Shown here piece after piece: positions 31,323-47,000 of a stretch of DNA of 64,000 nucleotides. The translations under genes and the position numbers were made by a program. Every line of letters begins with the position of its first letter. The stretch's first letter is position 1. This DNA is from Paralichthys olivaceus (lineage: Eukaryota; Chordata; Actinopteri; Pleuronectiformes; Paralichthyidae), in the NCBI RefSeq assembly GCF_024713975.1, contig NC_091094.1:15533001-15597000 (forward strand). Direction: 5' to 3'. Under the pieces are notes generated by a model. The model saw nothing but the letters and a program-made list of their open reading frames with translations, did not search any database and was not told where the DNA came from.

Positions 31323-34300
31323 ATTGATTCATAATCAAAATCATCCTCCCAAAACTCCCACTAACCTACCTACAGGCGTTTTTTTGCTAAGTTTAGTTAC
31401 TTGCAAAATCATATATAATTCATATAACTGGCGACCATTTTATAATGTGTGTTGTAGAATTTCAGATTTTAAAATTAGTTCATTTTAGGGAAGCCATTAG
31501 TTTCCATTTCATATACTATTGAATCATAGATCATAGAAATAAGTAACAATGCCACTGCAGTAATTCAGTTAATAGTTGATTTATAATTTAAAGCTAATGT
31601 TAAGTTTGATGCGTTAAACAACTCGACAATGTTTCAAGAGTGTCACTACATTTCCCTGTGAGTAAACTAGAATGGCACTCAGTAGATTGCAAACTTCCAA
31701 CAGTCAGTGGAGATAATATTCTTTAACAGTAAGAAAAATACATTCAAAAATCTGAAACCTGAAATCTGAAAAAAGTTTTTCAAATAATGTTTGAGCAATG
31801 TTTGAAGCTAACGTGAACGCACAGTTACAAAAATGCTAAATTACTGTTATGTTCTTTAATGTTTGTTTTTTTTGATTGGAGAAATTTGTACTTTCACAGG
31901 TTCAGGTTTGAATTTAAGACCGGACTCTGAGGGCAGAACACTGCAGGATCTGAGACAAAGAATAGTTTCACAGGTTTCATGTGAAAACCTGAATCAAAGA
32001 CTGAGACTGAATGTGGTAACAGAGTGACTGTTCACAGAGTCTGACAGGCTGCGGAGCAGTTTTCCAGAGTTTCAGAGGTTTAGGCTGAGTCAAGGGCTGG
32101 CAGGTGTCCAACCTGTAAGTGTGGTAATGAGAGCTGGCTGAGCGTGGCAGGAACTTTAGGTCAAAAAAAGAAAAGACACAGTGATCATTATTCAGGCAGA
32201 GAGGCAGGTAAGAAAACCTACAAAAAGATTGAAATACTAGAATAGCATTCAGCAGCGTGCATACTTCTGCTAAAAGGGCCCTTAAGTTGTTTTGAGACAT
32301 TTTCCTAAAAATGTCAAGGGGTTGTTTGTGAGAGCACAAATGTCCAAGTCAATTGCTCCAGACATTTTTGGGTAATTTTCCTGCCAGCCCACTGATGAAA
32401 TGTCGAGAACTGGTTGTGTTGATGGCGATTCTAACATGCGACGGATGCAAAAGTGAAAAAAACAAAAACAATACAGATGTCTGAGGATGAAAATGAGGTG
32501 CCGTACACGTAGACGATGGGATGAAGAAGTAAAGATGGAAAAACAGCGAGATTCGAGAGCTGTTGGTGATAAGGGCAGACACCAAGACACCAGACATTTT
32601 TGTGATGACATGAAAAAAGGGATTAAACAAATCCTGGATCTGCACCTTTAGTCAAATCTGCTCCAAACATCTTCATCAGCTCAGCAGGTTTTAATCCTGC
32701 CGAAATCCTGACACACTTTCAGATGTGAACACGAGAGATAATGTGAGTTTTTTTATCAGAGGCACAGAGTCTCATGGTCGGCCAAATCTTATTTCTAATC
32801 ACACTGTATTGCTGCTGGTGGGCCAACTTGAATAGGTTTACTGTACTTGATCTCTGGGGTTGTTCCAAAGACCCTTATCCCCTTCTGATGCAAATATTAT
32901 ACAAATGAAGATCACACCATACGTTTAAACCTTTTCGTACGTACACCTGATCTGTCAGTTTGACAGATAAGTCAGTCTAAATAAAGGCTTCAGTATTGTT
33001 TAACTAGTCACAATATAGCATTCATTATATTGACTAAGAAGCCACGGTTAGTTCAGAGGATGGCATCAAAAATAGACATTTATTAAATTGAATTACTTAC
33101 CACAAATTTCTAGTGATCGGATCAATAAAGTTTAATACCAACAACTATCATCATCAAATGGTGTCACCTGTATAGCATCCTCAACAAAACTGTCACTGCA
33201 GGTAAAAAACAGCTAGCTGGCTAGCACTAATATATATTTCTCTTTTTGTTTATCTTTCCTACAAGCCAAGCACATGTGTTTCTTGTGGTGTTAATTTTTT
33301 ACTAAATGAAATCACTAAAATTAGCAGAGCACCACCATTCTCATTTAATGCATTATCATTATAGTAAATAATTTATATACCAGTATAAAATATATTTCTT
33401 GTTTGTTTGTTTACAAGATGCTAATATTCCCACATTTTACTTTCCTTCTTGTTACTGTTCTTTATTGACTAAATGGTAAACTAGACGTGTTCACTCTTGG
33501 ACCCTGTATTTTTCAGTAGAGATACAAACGTATTAAAGCCACTATGTAGGATTTTAACGTTTTAGACTTTTTCTATTTACACTGTTGCTAAAATGCTTTT
33601 TTTTCACCCTGCTTCCTGGAAAGTGAATCTCTGTATTGTTTGACATGACGTCAAAGTATGGCGTGACAAATAAAAACGCATTCCTGTTTAAAAGATTTGG
33701 TTGACTGCTTATACTGTATTTTTATATTTAACACAACTGGTTGACTCCAGTGAGTTCTTGAATGGAAAGGTTTGCTGAGTTTTGTGCTGCTTTCTTTAAC
33801 CTTGTTGATATAACCTCAAGGGTCTTGTTTTTTGCACGTGTGTATGTGTACAAAATAACATAATACAATGTGGATGGATTTTCACTAAACTAGGAATCTC
33901 ACTTGGAAGGGTATCTCCAGATGATTCTTTTTTGGAGCTGATTATTTATTATTCATCATCTGGTTCAAATTACATCATGATAACATGACATAATTTGTAT
34001 TACATTATGAAATGCTACTATTACAACTTTGCCTGTCTGGGGTAAATACAGTGTATTTACACACACAGGGTATTTATCACCCCTCCAATGTTTTTCATTC
34101 CAGTTCTCTTCCCTATTTAAACACTCAGAAATAATCATATGCAGACACAGATTTCATAATTCAACTAACTACTCTGCCTCTCCCTCATGAACCTCTTGTG
34201 GCTCATCCTTTTCAAACCTGCCACCACCACACGTTCCCTGTCTGTGTGAGTGGACAGACCGGGGTGGGGGGGGATCATCAGTCTTACTATAACCAAAGGA

Positions 34301-34893
34301 AACAGTCCATAATCAAACATCAAAATAAAACCATGTGGAAAACACTGTTGCCCAGTCCATGTGACAACAACTGCACTATCATGATGTTAGATTTAACGTT
34401 AACTCAACATGAAGGATGAAACTTGGCACAGACCCAGAGCAGTACTCTCATCCATACCTCCTAAATATTTACTTGTCGCACTGTCAATGCACATGCCATC
34501 ATGTTTTCCTCATATAAATTTGACTTGGACACATTAAACTCAGACACAAACAGTTCATTGTCAGTATTTCAACTACACCATCTCTAAAAACTAACCAGGT
34601 TAACATAAGCATTAATCACAAGTTTCTTAATGTGTGATGAAATGTTGACGTGGGCCAATGTAATGTGCCAAGACTAATGAGGTGAGTAATATGATTTAAT
34701 CGGGCGAGACAGTATTTGACTCTGGTATTTGAGTCTGACTAATTATTTGGCCAAATTGTTTCACTTGACTCCAGAATTGAAGAAAACACAATTAGAAGAA
34801 TAAAATGACCAACAGACTCTGCAGATCTTTCAAATGAACCATCTGCAGTGAAAACTTGAAACCAACATCACCAGTAACAGTTATTTGAACAAG
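31323..34893. other. Convergent spacer between olfml3 and cdk2
   Basis: It includes the olfml3 3' UTR, whose end is not clear; the AATAAA at 33669-33674 is one distant candidate. A fragment beginning TTAAAGCCACTATGTAGG at about 33534 looks like the edge of another dispersed repeat. The minus-strand open frames at 31977-32645 are uninterrupted but resemble no protein I know. No gene is called. Confidence 0.45.
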
Positions 34894-34899
34894 TTTATT
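34894..34899 (-). terminator. cdk2: Candidate polyadenylation signal of cdk2
   Basis: TTTATT on the plus strand reads AATAAA on the cdk2 strand, about 690 bp past the stop codon. This would give a 3' UTR of roughly 0.7 kb. No closer canonical signal was noticed. Confidence 0.4.
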
Positions 34900-35583
34900 T
34901 TTTTTTCAAACTGTAAATAAAAACAGTTCATTAGGTTTTGATAAAATCTAGAGTAAGAAAAATGCAACAGCATATTAAATTCTGTAAAAATCTGAATTAC
35001 ACCAGGAAACATTTGAACATCACAATTGTACGGTATGTACAAAGCTGAGAACTTCAGGAGCATTTCTTTTTGTTTAACAACCAAAGGTGCAGTTTTAAAA
35101 GTCACTTCAAGATACTCGGGACCCAATTTCTGAATCAAACTGTGAGAAACATCAAACTAGAAGAACACAGTTAGAATCTTTTGTCCAACTGTTATACATC
35201 AGCTGACGAGGTCTGCTGTGGGACAACTTGTGCCGACTCCATCATCACCTGTTATTTGCACTATCCCACAAATGTATGAATTAACATTTACTTCTAGAAT
35301 GTCTGCCAGACCATCCCAATCCTAAATAACATTTACATCAAAAATGTCCTCTGCACATGATGTTCAAACTTATGATATAACTATAACAACATCATGGCTG
35401 AACAGAACAGAACAACATTCAGGACATCCATGCTATGGAAAGCTTTTCGGTTTTTATCAAATAATCATTAAAGGATCAAACACATCCTGTAGTGTCCACT
35501 GTTCCAGGCACGGCCCTGAAAGAAGGCTGAGGTACAACGCTTGCACAAGTTTGGCAGAGAAATATCCTGATATTTAGCTGGAC

Positions 35584-38648
<3,065 letters not shown>

Positions 38649-38649
38649 G

Positions 38650-39090
38650 TCCGGGTCACTTTGTTCCGCCGGTTAGCAACACTGCTCTTTGTGCGGGAGC
38701 TAACAGCCGCTCGGTGGCTAATGGGGAGACGACCGTTTACGAGCAGTGTGGACGGACATGCAACGAGCCGCTCCTACGGGGCTGCTGAGCGGGCTCCGGA
38801 CTCACCGACAGCCCGGGGACGGAGCTCCGGGTGAGGGTAAACCTGCTCGGGTCAGACTGTATGAAGGTTCATTAGTTCGCCTGGTTATTGAAGCATATGT
38901 CAGGGTGGGGATTAGCACGGCGGCTGCCCCTCCATGGAAAACACTGAACCACTGTAACGTTTCCCGCGTTAGCCCGGGGGGCGTTTGTTTTCCCGCTCAA
39001 TACACACCGTCTACCGAAGGCGGGCGGGATCTCTGAGCATGTCACTCCAGCATCTCCCAGCGTCCTCTGGGAGAGGAGTGCTGTGATCGA
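38650..39090 (-). promoter_or_regulatory. cdk2: CpG-rich cdk2 promoter region with two E2F-type sites
   Basis: The DNA upstream of the cdk2 ATG is clearly richer in CpG than its surroundings. It contains two TTTCCCGC motifs, at 38960-38967 and 38989-38996, 29 bp apart and about 310-350 bp before the ATG. TTTCCCGC fits the E2F consensus. No TATA box is evident. Control of S-phase genes by E2F is established; use of these sites is inferred. Confidence 0.55.
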
Positions 39091-39314
39091 GTGACAACAG
39101 GGAGTGAGAGTGTTTTAAAAATGCACCGCCCGCTGTGCTTCAACCCCTGTGTTCATGGCGATGGCTGCAAGTGGGGAGGCGATCAATGTCGGGATGAGCA
39201 ACGTACACAAAACGAGCAGCCCCCAGAAGTCATATGGTCAGACGACGATGACGTGTTACGTACTCAACGTCGGTTGTGTCTTTTGTTACTGACATGACAA
39301 GAAGACAAAGAATA

Positions 39315-39364
39315 CACACACTCTACACACACTCTACACACACTCTACACACACTCTACACACA
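39315..39364. repeat. 11-bp tandem repeat (CTCTACACACA)
   Basis: Units begin with CTCT at 39321, 39332, 39343 and 39354, four perfect copies with partial flanks. Confidence 0.9.
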
Positions 39365-41401
39365 GTGATCTTCCTCCAGGCTTGGAAACAAAGATGGGAA
39401 AGTGTTTTTATTTTAATTAAATAACTTCAGATAATTAAGACTGGATCCACAAGGTTTTCACAAAAAAGCAGCACCAACATACTGTGTAATGTTGTAATGA
39501 CAATAAGTTTGTCAATCAATCTGAAGGGATCTACTATAAAATGCAAACTTATGAATCTCATGTTTACGCTGTATTTATTATTTCTATTCCATTTATATTT
39601 AAGAAAAATAGTGATTATAATCATGTTATATTGCAACTATTACTCCACCTGTTCCCTGTTTTTCCCTGTTATGGGACTAAAAAGGATTATTTTGTCTTAT
39701 CTTATCTTATCTTGTCTTTGCTTATCTTGTGATCACTCTTTCGGCTGAAAAACAATAAATAGCTGATGGAAATGTCTTTAGCAATATTATGTAGAAAGAA
39801 ATAACAATGAACTAACACAAGAATTAAGCAACACTGTATAAAATAAAGACAAAAAATATCAACGTCTCGTAGTTTTAAAAACCAAAATTCAAATGTGAAA
39901 TCACTGCAGGAAAGGGGCCCTCCATCAGTTCACTACTGGAGAGGATGAATGGCTCCCTCTAGTGAAAGAAAATGTAACAGTTGCTGTGTAGAAGTGAGGT
40001 TTCTAATATTTTTCTGTCACGTCTCCAGTGTGGAAACTAAAAATGTTGTCATGTTGACACATTCCAAAACAAGCCATATTCATAGATTTAAAAAGAAAAC
40101 ACCTGCCTGTAAGAAGTTAAAACAATAACCTTAACCTCCAGACCCCACAACACCACCACTGCCCTGAAGTGCCTTTGTGTGCCTCCAGAGGAACATCCAG
40201 ATTATCCAGTTACAGGACCCAGAGAAACAAATGAGCTGCTGAGGCCCAATAAAGCTCCTGTTTCCCCATTTTGTGCAACATGTAACAAAGGTGCCCAGCA
40301 GGACTCCAGCCGGTGGCATAGTAGTTATATGACGCCGCCTACGCCTCGATCATGTAAATCAACAGGTCACAGGGGGGCTTAGGTGAATAGGGTTGTTGTG
40401 GGTCAGCATTTAGGAATGGCTACATCTAGTCTCCAGACATGGAAGCATTCATACCAATACTGCACATGACCACTGCCCAGAGGCCTGTCTCCACCCAGCA
40501 TTTCTAAGTAAGGTCTCTGTCTACCTCGAAGAAATTTCTTCTTGTTGAGAAATAAGAACAAGATCAAATGCTACTGGAGCTAGATGACAGCGCGGTTTCT
40601 TATTGGTTTTCTATTTTTCTGTGAAAGGGATGCCTGTCAATATTCTTTCTGGCTACAAATACATGTCTAACAGAGTATGCTACTCACAGATTTAGAATAA
40701 TCTGTGTGACCTTTGCTAATCTGGACACAGCCAGCCTCTGTCAGATTTACACCAGAAATGTGTCCTGATGAAAGTAGTGAAAGATTTCTGTTGCCCCAGT
40801 TCTGAGTGTTGCATTTGTGTTCATGAGGAGATCAAATGAAGGAATTAGGATCACTGGCAAAAATTAGTGAAGTTTGTTTAAACCTTGTGAATCCATTGAG
40901 CAGCTGTATTCATGAACTGATTTGACTGTCTGGTCTGATCTTTAGCTGGAGTTTTACAAACCAGATGGTCTTATCGATCGAACTTTTGATCAATTATAAA
41001 ACACAATCGTCAATTTGTGTCAGTTAGTGTTGGAAAAGCGAAAGCGTGTGTGAGCATGTATGACTGTCGGGGAGGTCGGGGGGGGGCTTTGTGGTGTTAC
41101 ATAATTTTGAAAGCGCTTCAAATTAACTGGGGCTGATCATTGCTTTGCCTTTTTATTCATTTATTGTGGCTATTCCATCGTGGTTAAATATTCTAGTTTA
41201 ATAACTGCAAATAGCCTTAAAAATGAAAATCTGTCTGACATACAGCTCTTCAAATTTCAAGAAATTCACTTAACAGCTCAAACATTGCCATTAATCTGTT
41301 ATACAGTGGAGCCTAGTGAAGAGAGAAGGTAACGGCTGACTGTTTGTGGTATGTTCAGTCAGGTGCTCTGTGGGATGGATTTCCTCCTGAACTGTGCTGT
41401 T

Positions 41402-41503
41402 AGCACATGAGGGGTCACATGTGGTGCAGTCTGAACAGTCTCTCAGGCATGAGGCAACATCAATTGAGAATCCACCAATCACTGTGGTAACAGAGCTCAT
41501 GTG
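41402..41503 (+). promoter_or_regulatory. Cluster of MITF-type E-boxes upstream of pmel
   Basis: GCACATGA (about 41403), TCACATGTG (41415-41423) and CTCATGTG (41496-41503) occur within 102 bp, about 1.8 kb upstream of the pmel ATG. MITF and related bHLH-Zip factors bind CATGTG/CACATG cores with flanking T, and PMEL is an established MITF target in mammals. That this cluster controls pmel is an inference. Confidence 0.3.
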
Positions 41504-43280
41504 TGTGAAGATCTGAATAGAGTAAAATATAAATACTTAATTATCTCCTTTAGAACTGTATGCACATTTTCAAGTTGTTCTTTTAATTCAGCTTTAAATA
41601 TGTTGTATTTATACACCACTCAAAGTGAAGTACAAGTGACATTCACACACTCATTCAGTGCTTCTACAGGCACTTCAGCATGTAGATTTGGGGAGCCGGG
41701 TTATAGTATTGACATGAATTTCTATTCTTAAACACAGAATAAACCTGTAAACACGACTCTGCTTTATTACACAGTAACTGATCAGTGGATTTCCTACTTG
41801 TTTTACATAGGAAACCTAAATATTGCTTTTGTATTTTCCAGTTTTATTGCATATGATTACATGATCAATCTCAGAATGACATTAATAATTAATTATTTAT
41901 GCATCAATGAGATCTTGTTTCAGGTTTTATTGATGTTATTTGTTCATGTTACTTGAAGATGCTGCACATGTTCAATGCTTCTAGATCAGATGAGACTCAT
42001 CCTTGCTGAAAGAACCGTCTAAATAAGAGGAAAAAACACAGTTAACCTTGATGCAAAGTGTTTTTGTCCAATACTGGAGTATTTTCTGAGCAAAAACTTA
42101 AAATCTTCATCGCCTCTTCCTCTTGTCTTCATCAGATCTGAAGCTGTGGGATGTGTCTCATGAACTGAGGGTGTGCCTGTGTTGCTGCGAGCTCCGATTC
42201 TCGGAGCTGCAGCAGCCTGAAGGTGGACAGCAGGATGCGGAGGAATGGCTGAACGAATAAAAGGATGCCATTGATTTGCCGTCTGCACTTTCATCTCGTG
42301 ACGCCCATGCTCACATAGCTGTGAGGTCAGACGTCAAACACAGGCATGACTCGAAGTACGCACACAGTTCTCTCCACCCTCCATCCTAAAGCAGACATCA
42401 CATACAGAATCTGAATTTACACTGTGTAGAAAGCATTAGTGATTTTCCAGTAATCCATCCCATACTTGAGGGATGTTTGGAGGATATGAACCTCAACAAT
42501 AAGGCCATGTTTTTATTTCTGATGCTCTGTCGGTCTGCAGGATTATGCAAAATGACTGTATGGACTTTGTAAATACTTGGTGGAAGAGTTGGGTATGGGC
42601 CAAAAAAGAACCCATTCAATTTTGATGGAGATCTGGACAAAGGGGTGTGTCCCGGACTTTCTTGTCACTTTCTCTAAGAGACTGATTTCTATGAGTGTGT
42701 GCAATTTGGTGCACTTTGTATTTAAGAGGACTGTTGGCAGATGCAGGCGCTCTACTGAGTGCCACTCAGGTGTTATTTCGTGTTCACTTGAGTTAGTTAC
42801 ATGCTCTTTATCCTTTTTTTTCCTGAACTGTAACTTTGCTCGAGCACCTTGTTGGAGATCTTGTAGCCTATTCACTGTGTAAAATCCAGTATCAGAATTA
42901 GAAAACTGTGGGAATTTGGTTTAAAAGCAAAAACACACAGCACACACAACATAAATTAGTTCTTATAGGAATAAAAAAATTTAAACAAATTTAAAAGATA
43001 ATAACATTCGGGTCAAAAGCTATGAATTAAACCGACTGTTTTGGTCACTCACAATAACAGTTTAACAGCTCTTACATCTGCTCTTAAGGGGGTGGTGCCA
43101 GTTCACAGACTCACAATGATGTCAGAGGTGAGAAGGAATTTTATGTTAATTCAGGTCCGTGGCCCTCTTAAAGAGAGTGAGGAGATATTTCCCAAAGTCT
43201 CTCTGGGAGTAGTGTTGGGGTTCAGGACTGCCAGGTGAAGATCAGGGCTCAGAGACAGGAGACGGACCAACAGAGACAGG

Positions 43281-44050
43281 ATGACGACCGTGGCTCTGCT
43301 GCTGCTGCTTATTTTTGCTTTTACATCCACCAGTGCCATACGTGAGTACATCTGAAGTTACTGACAATCTGTTTCTGTCTTACTTTTGTGCATTTCATAA
43401 CTTTTCGCTTCATTTTTATTCTTGACTACGTGAATCTTATTCTCACTTTTATCTGCAATCAAAAAGGTAAAACAACGTTTCAATTATATTTTTTTCAATA
43501 AGAAACCAGTTTTATTTTCTTGGATGGATTTTTGATTTGATGTCTTTTTCAAAACTGAAATTTCTAAAACAAGACAAAAATATTTACATAAAAATTAAGT
43601 TTTCTCTTTTGTTTGAGAAATTCAAAGTTTAAGAGTCTAAATAATTTGTTAAGGTTGAGCAATTTGGATGTGTTGGATGTTGGACCTTTGTATCAACATC
43701 TGACAGAGTGATTGTAATCACTGTGTCCAATGTAAGCTGCAACATTTACGTTTCCCATTAAGCATGACGTTACTGTATAACTGTATTTCTTTGTTGGATA
43801 ATAAATAGAGCAGCAAATGGATTGATCCGTCATTCCACCCTCATTCCACCCTAACACTCTGCACTCTGTTTAACAGAGACAAGATCTACAAACTTTTTCA
43901 GGCCAATTTTATGCAATTACTTTATTTCTCATGGCAATTTTTCAAGGAATGTCCTTTAAATCAGAACACCCAAAACTAAAATCATTCACACGCACATATG
44001 CATGAACGCACGCACGCACACACACACACACACACACACCTCAGACTGTG

Positions 44051-44089
<39 letters not shown>

Positions 44090-47000
44090 AAAGCCAGTGA
44101 GTCTAGGATCTCTCATTCCTCTCTCTAGGATTACTGATGCTGCTGCTCAGCTGATGGTCACATGAAGGGGATTGAGGGAGTTTGCAGGTCGTGTGACTCC
44201 CACCGCCAAGAACCCTGACACTCCTGAAGCCCCCTCAGCACCGAAAACACGTTTACATGAGCATCATTACTGTTGCTTTATTTTCATACAGAATTTAGGC
44301 TTATTTCTCCAGCTACTGGAATAATTAATCTGTTAATGAAACAGTGGTGATGACCTTTAAATACACACTCATAACTTATGATCATGTGTAATCATTCCAC
44401 TTTATCCAATTTAGTTTACATTTGTATTGTTTGATTTTTTTTTTGTTACCTGCTTGTTTGTATTGGGTGTATTGTATTTATTGTTGTACAGTTCGTTTGG
44501 ATGGTATATATAACGCACATTAATTATCTATATAGTTGTAATTGTATAAGATAATTCATTTTATTTCAGGTTGCCTTGTAAGACCTGACTGTAGGAACAA
44601 CAGATTAAAATGAGTTTGTACAACTAACTCTGGCTCAGTTACATTGGGCTATTGTGTCTGTTGATTCATGAGCACTGTCCCAATCAAATGAATAAATAAA
44701 TAAAGTCAACAAACTGTGAGACTGCTGAAATATGAGATGAATGCTAGACAGTGTGTTTAATCCTGCACAAGCATAAATATACATGTATAAGCGACTATAC
44801 TGACAAATACAATCAACTGTATATTTGAAAGATTTTAAAGATAAATTTTTTTTGCCTCACTTGGAATCACTCGGTGATAGTGTTGGTTTTTGATGAGCTG
44901 CACGGTGTAGCTTCTTGTCCTGAAGAGTTTGTTATATTCCTCACAGAGCGAAGAAGTCAGTTCACACGTTACCGCTCATGGAACTCACGGATGTATCCTG
45001 TCTGGAAGGATGGAGACCCGAGATTCAGAAACTGTTGGTTTGGTGAGCTCTCTCTCGCTCTCTCTTTATTTTTATGCTGCCAGTCGATCTAAATATAATA
45101 AATTGTGTGTATTTTGTTTTCCAGGTGGTGAAGTAACCTTTGACCTTAAAAGTGATGGACCCACTCTGACTGGTGCAAGAACAACCTTCAGTATTAATCT
45201 AAATTTCCCGCCAAATCAGACGACTCTCTCAGACGGTCAGGTGGTGTGGGCGCGTAACTGCACCATCAACGGTAAGTTAACACACAAGCTTTGGCGTTAC
45301 ACAACCTTTTGTAATGTCATTGATTTTTTCCCGCTGTCCTCATTAATGATCAAAACCACAAGCAGATTAATACACAAAATATAAATTAAATGGTAATATT
45401 TGACCTTTTGCAGCAGTAAGGATACAGTGTTACTCTTGAATTTGGAACTCCTCACAATTAATTTCAATCAATAATAGTAATAATATGTTCTTCTTTTATT
45501 TCACCTGTGGTGCCTCGTCTTAATATATAGGAGTTGTTTTCCCCTGTCTTTTATTATACTGATGTGTGATCTATGACGGTCATGTTTCTCAGGACAACAG
45601 TATCAGGAGGGTCAGGCTGTGTATCCAGATAAGGACACTCAGCAGACGGGTCTTTTTCCAGACGGCACACCATTCACCAGGAGCCAGAACAAGAAACCAC
45701 ACTATGTGTTCGTTTGGAAGACATGGGGTAAAGATCTAGAAAATAAATGAGCCTATTTCAGGCTTAATAAATTGTTTGTTACATAGGCTATAATGTCATA
45801 TGTTGTATGTAGTAATGTTTTAGCCCCACTTGATTTTAATAGAGGTAAGGGGTATGTTATTACTGAGTAAATTACTGAGTGATGAGAAAACCAATCCTTA
45901 TCTCCATAGAGACACAATGAAACACATCATAGAAGGTTGTAAAACTATCAATGGGATCTTGTGCTTTACCCAGTGAAGCAAAAATGTGCCTTTGGACACA
46001 TGACGAAGCTGATCTGTGATCGTCTCTAACATTTGACTGTATATTTGGTTGATGCGTCATCATCGCCCTTAATATCTGGAGACACACTGTAACAGGAAAT
46101 ACACACTGAATATAAAGTGTGCTGTTAACTCAGGAACTTCAAATGTGAATAATTGTCTCAATTAAATTTATTGTTCTGTAAAAAAGTTTTGTAGCACTGT
46201 GGCCTCAGTTGACCACATTTATTCCAGATGAATAACCAGGCAAAGAAAGAAATTGCCTGGGCCATGTTCATTGTTTGCAGTTGGTCCATAGCACGTTTAA
46301 TAATTGTAATTTTCACAATATTTTTTATGGGTTGTAAATGACTATTTGTCTATCTATGAAGCCCTGTGTGAGGTTTTATATGAGGGGTCCACATCCCACA
46401 GGGCCCAAAGTGGGTTAATTCAGTAAAGTGAGTAAAAAGTAAAAACACAAATCAAAGTATTCCTATGACAGTAGCAGAGATCACAACCAAGCAAGACAAA
46501 GAAAGCCTGAATTCAAAATTGGTGATGAAGACTCGTTTTAACCAGTAGTCTTAACTCTGCTGCTACTGTACTTATACACAAATTAAACATGAAACAGCTT
46601 CATCATATCTATTGTATAGTGAGTCTCCAGAATGTGTAATTTAACTGAGTAGTGCATTGATTACCAGTTTCCTGTAAATGATCCCATTGTTGCTGTGTTC
46701 AAGGGAGATACTGGCAGGTGGCAGATGGACCGTCCTCCTCCCTCACCATCGGTACAGACAACGTCCCCCTGGGCTCTTACAACATGGAGGTTGTCATCTA
46801 TCACTGCCGCGGCAAAAACAAGTTCATCCCTCTCGGCTATGCCTCCTCAGTCTTCTCTGTCACAGGTAACCCATTCAACAATCTTCAACCCAAACCTTTA
46901 ACAATCCCCATCACAACATTTCAACATCTTTTGATCTGTCATCAGATCAGATTCCCTTCAGCATATCACTTGCCCAAATCAATGACATAAACCAGGACGA

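Larger units (their letters stand above)
39091..43280. other. Divergent spacer between cdk2 and pmel
   Basis: It contains an 11-bp tandem repeat at 39315-39364, CTTAT units near 39693-39720, a short fish-repeat fragment near 41630-41710 and a cluster of CANNTG motifs at 41402-41503. A 45-codon ORF (39155-39292) lies in CpG-bearing DNA but has no recognisable product. The sequence immediately before the pmel ATG has no obvious TATA box at a standard distance. Confidence 0.5.

Noticed and set aside
42184-42213. Imperfect GC-rich inverted repeat around AGCTCCGATTCTCGGAGCT
   Set aside because: The perfect arms are only 8 bp and the longer pairing needs a bulge. There is no context to suggest a structured RNA.
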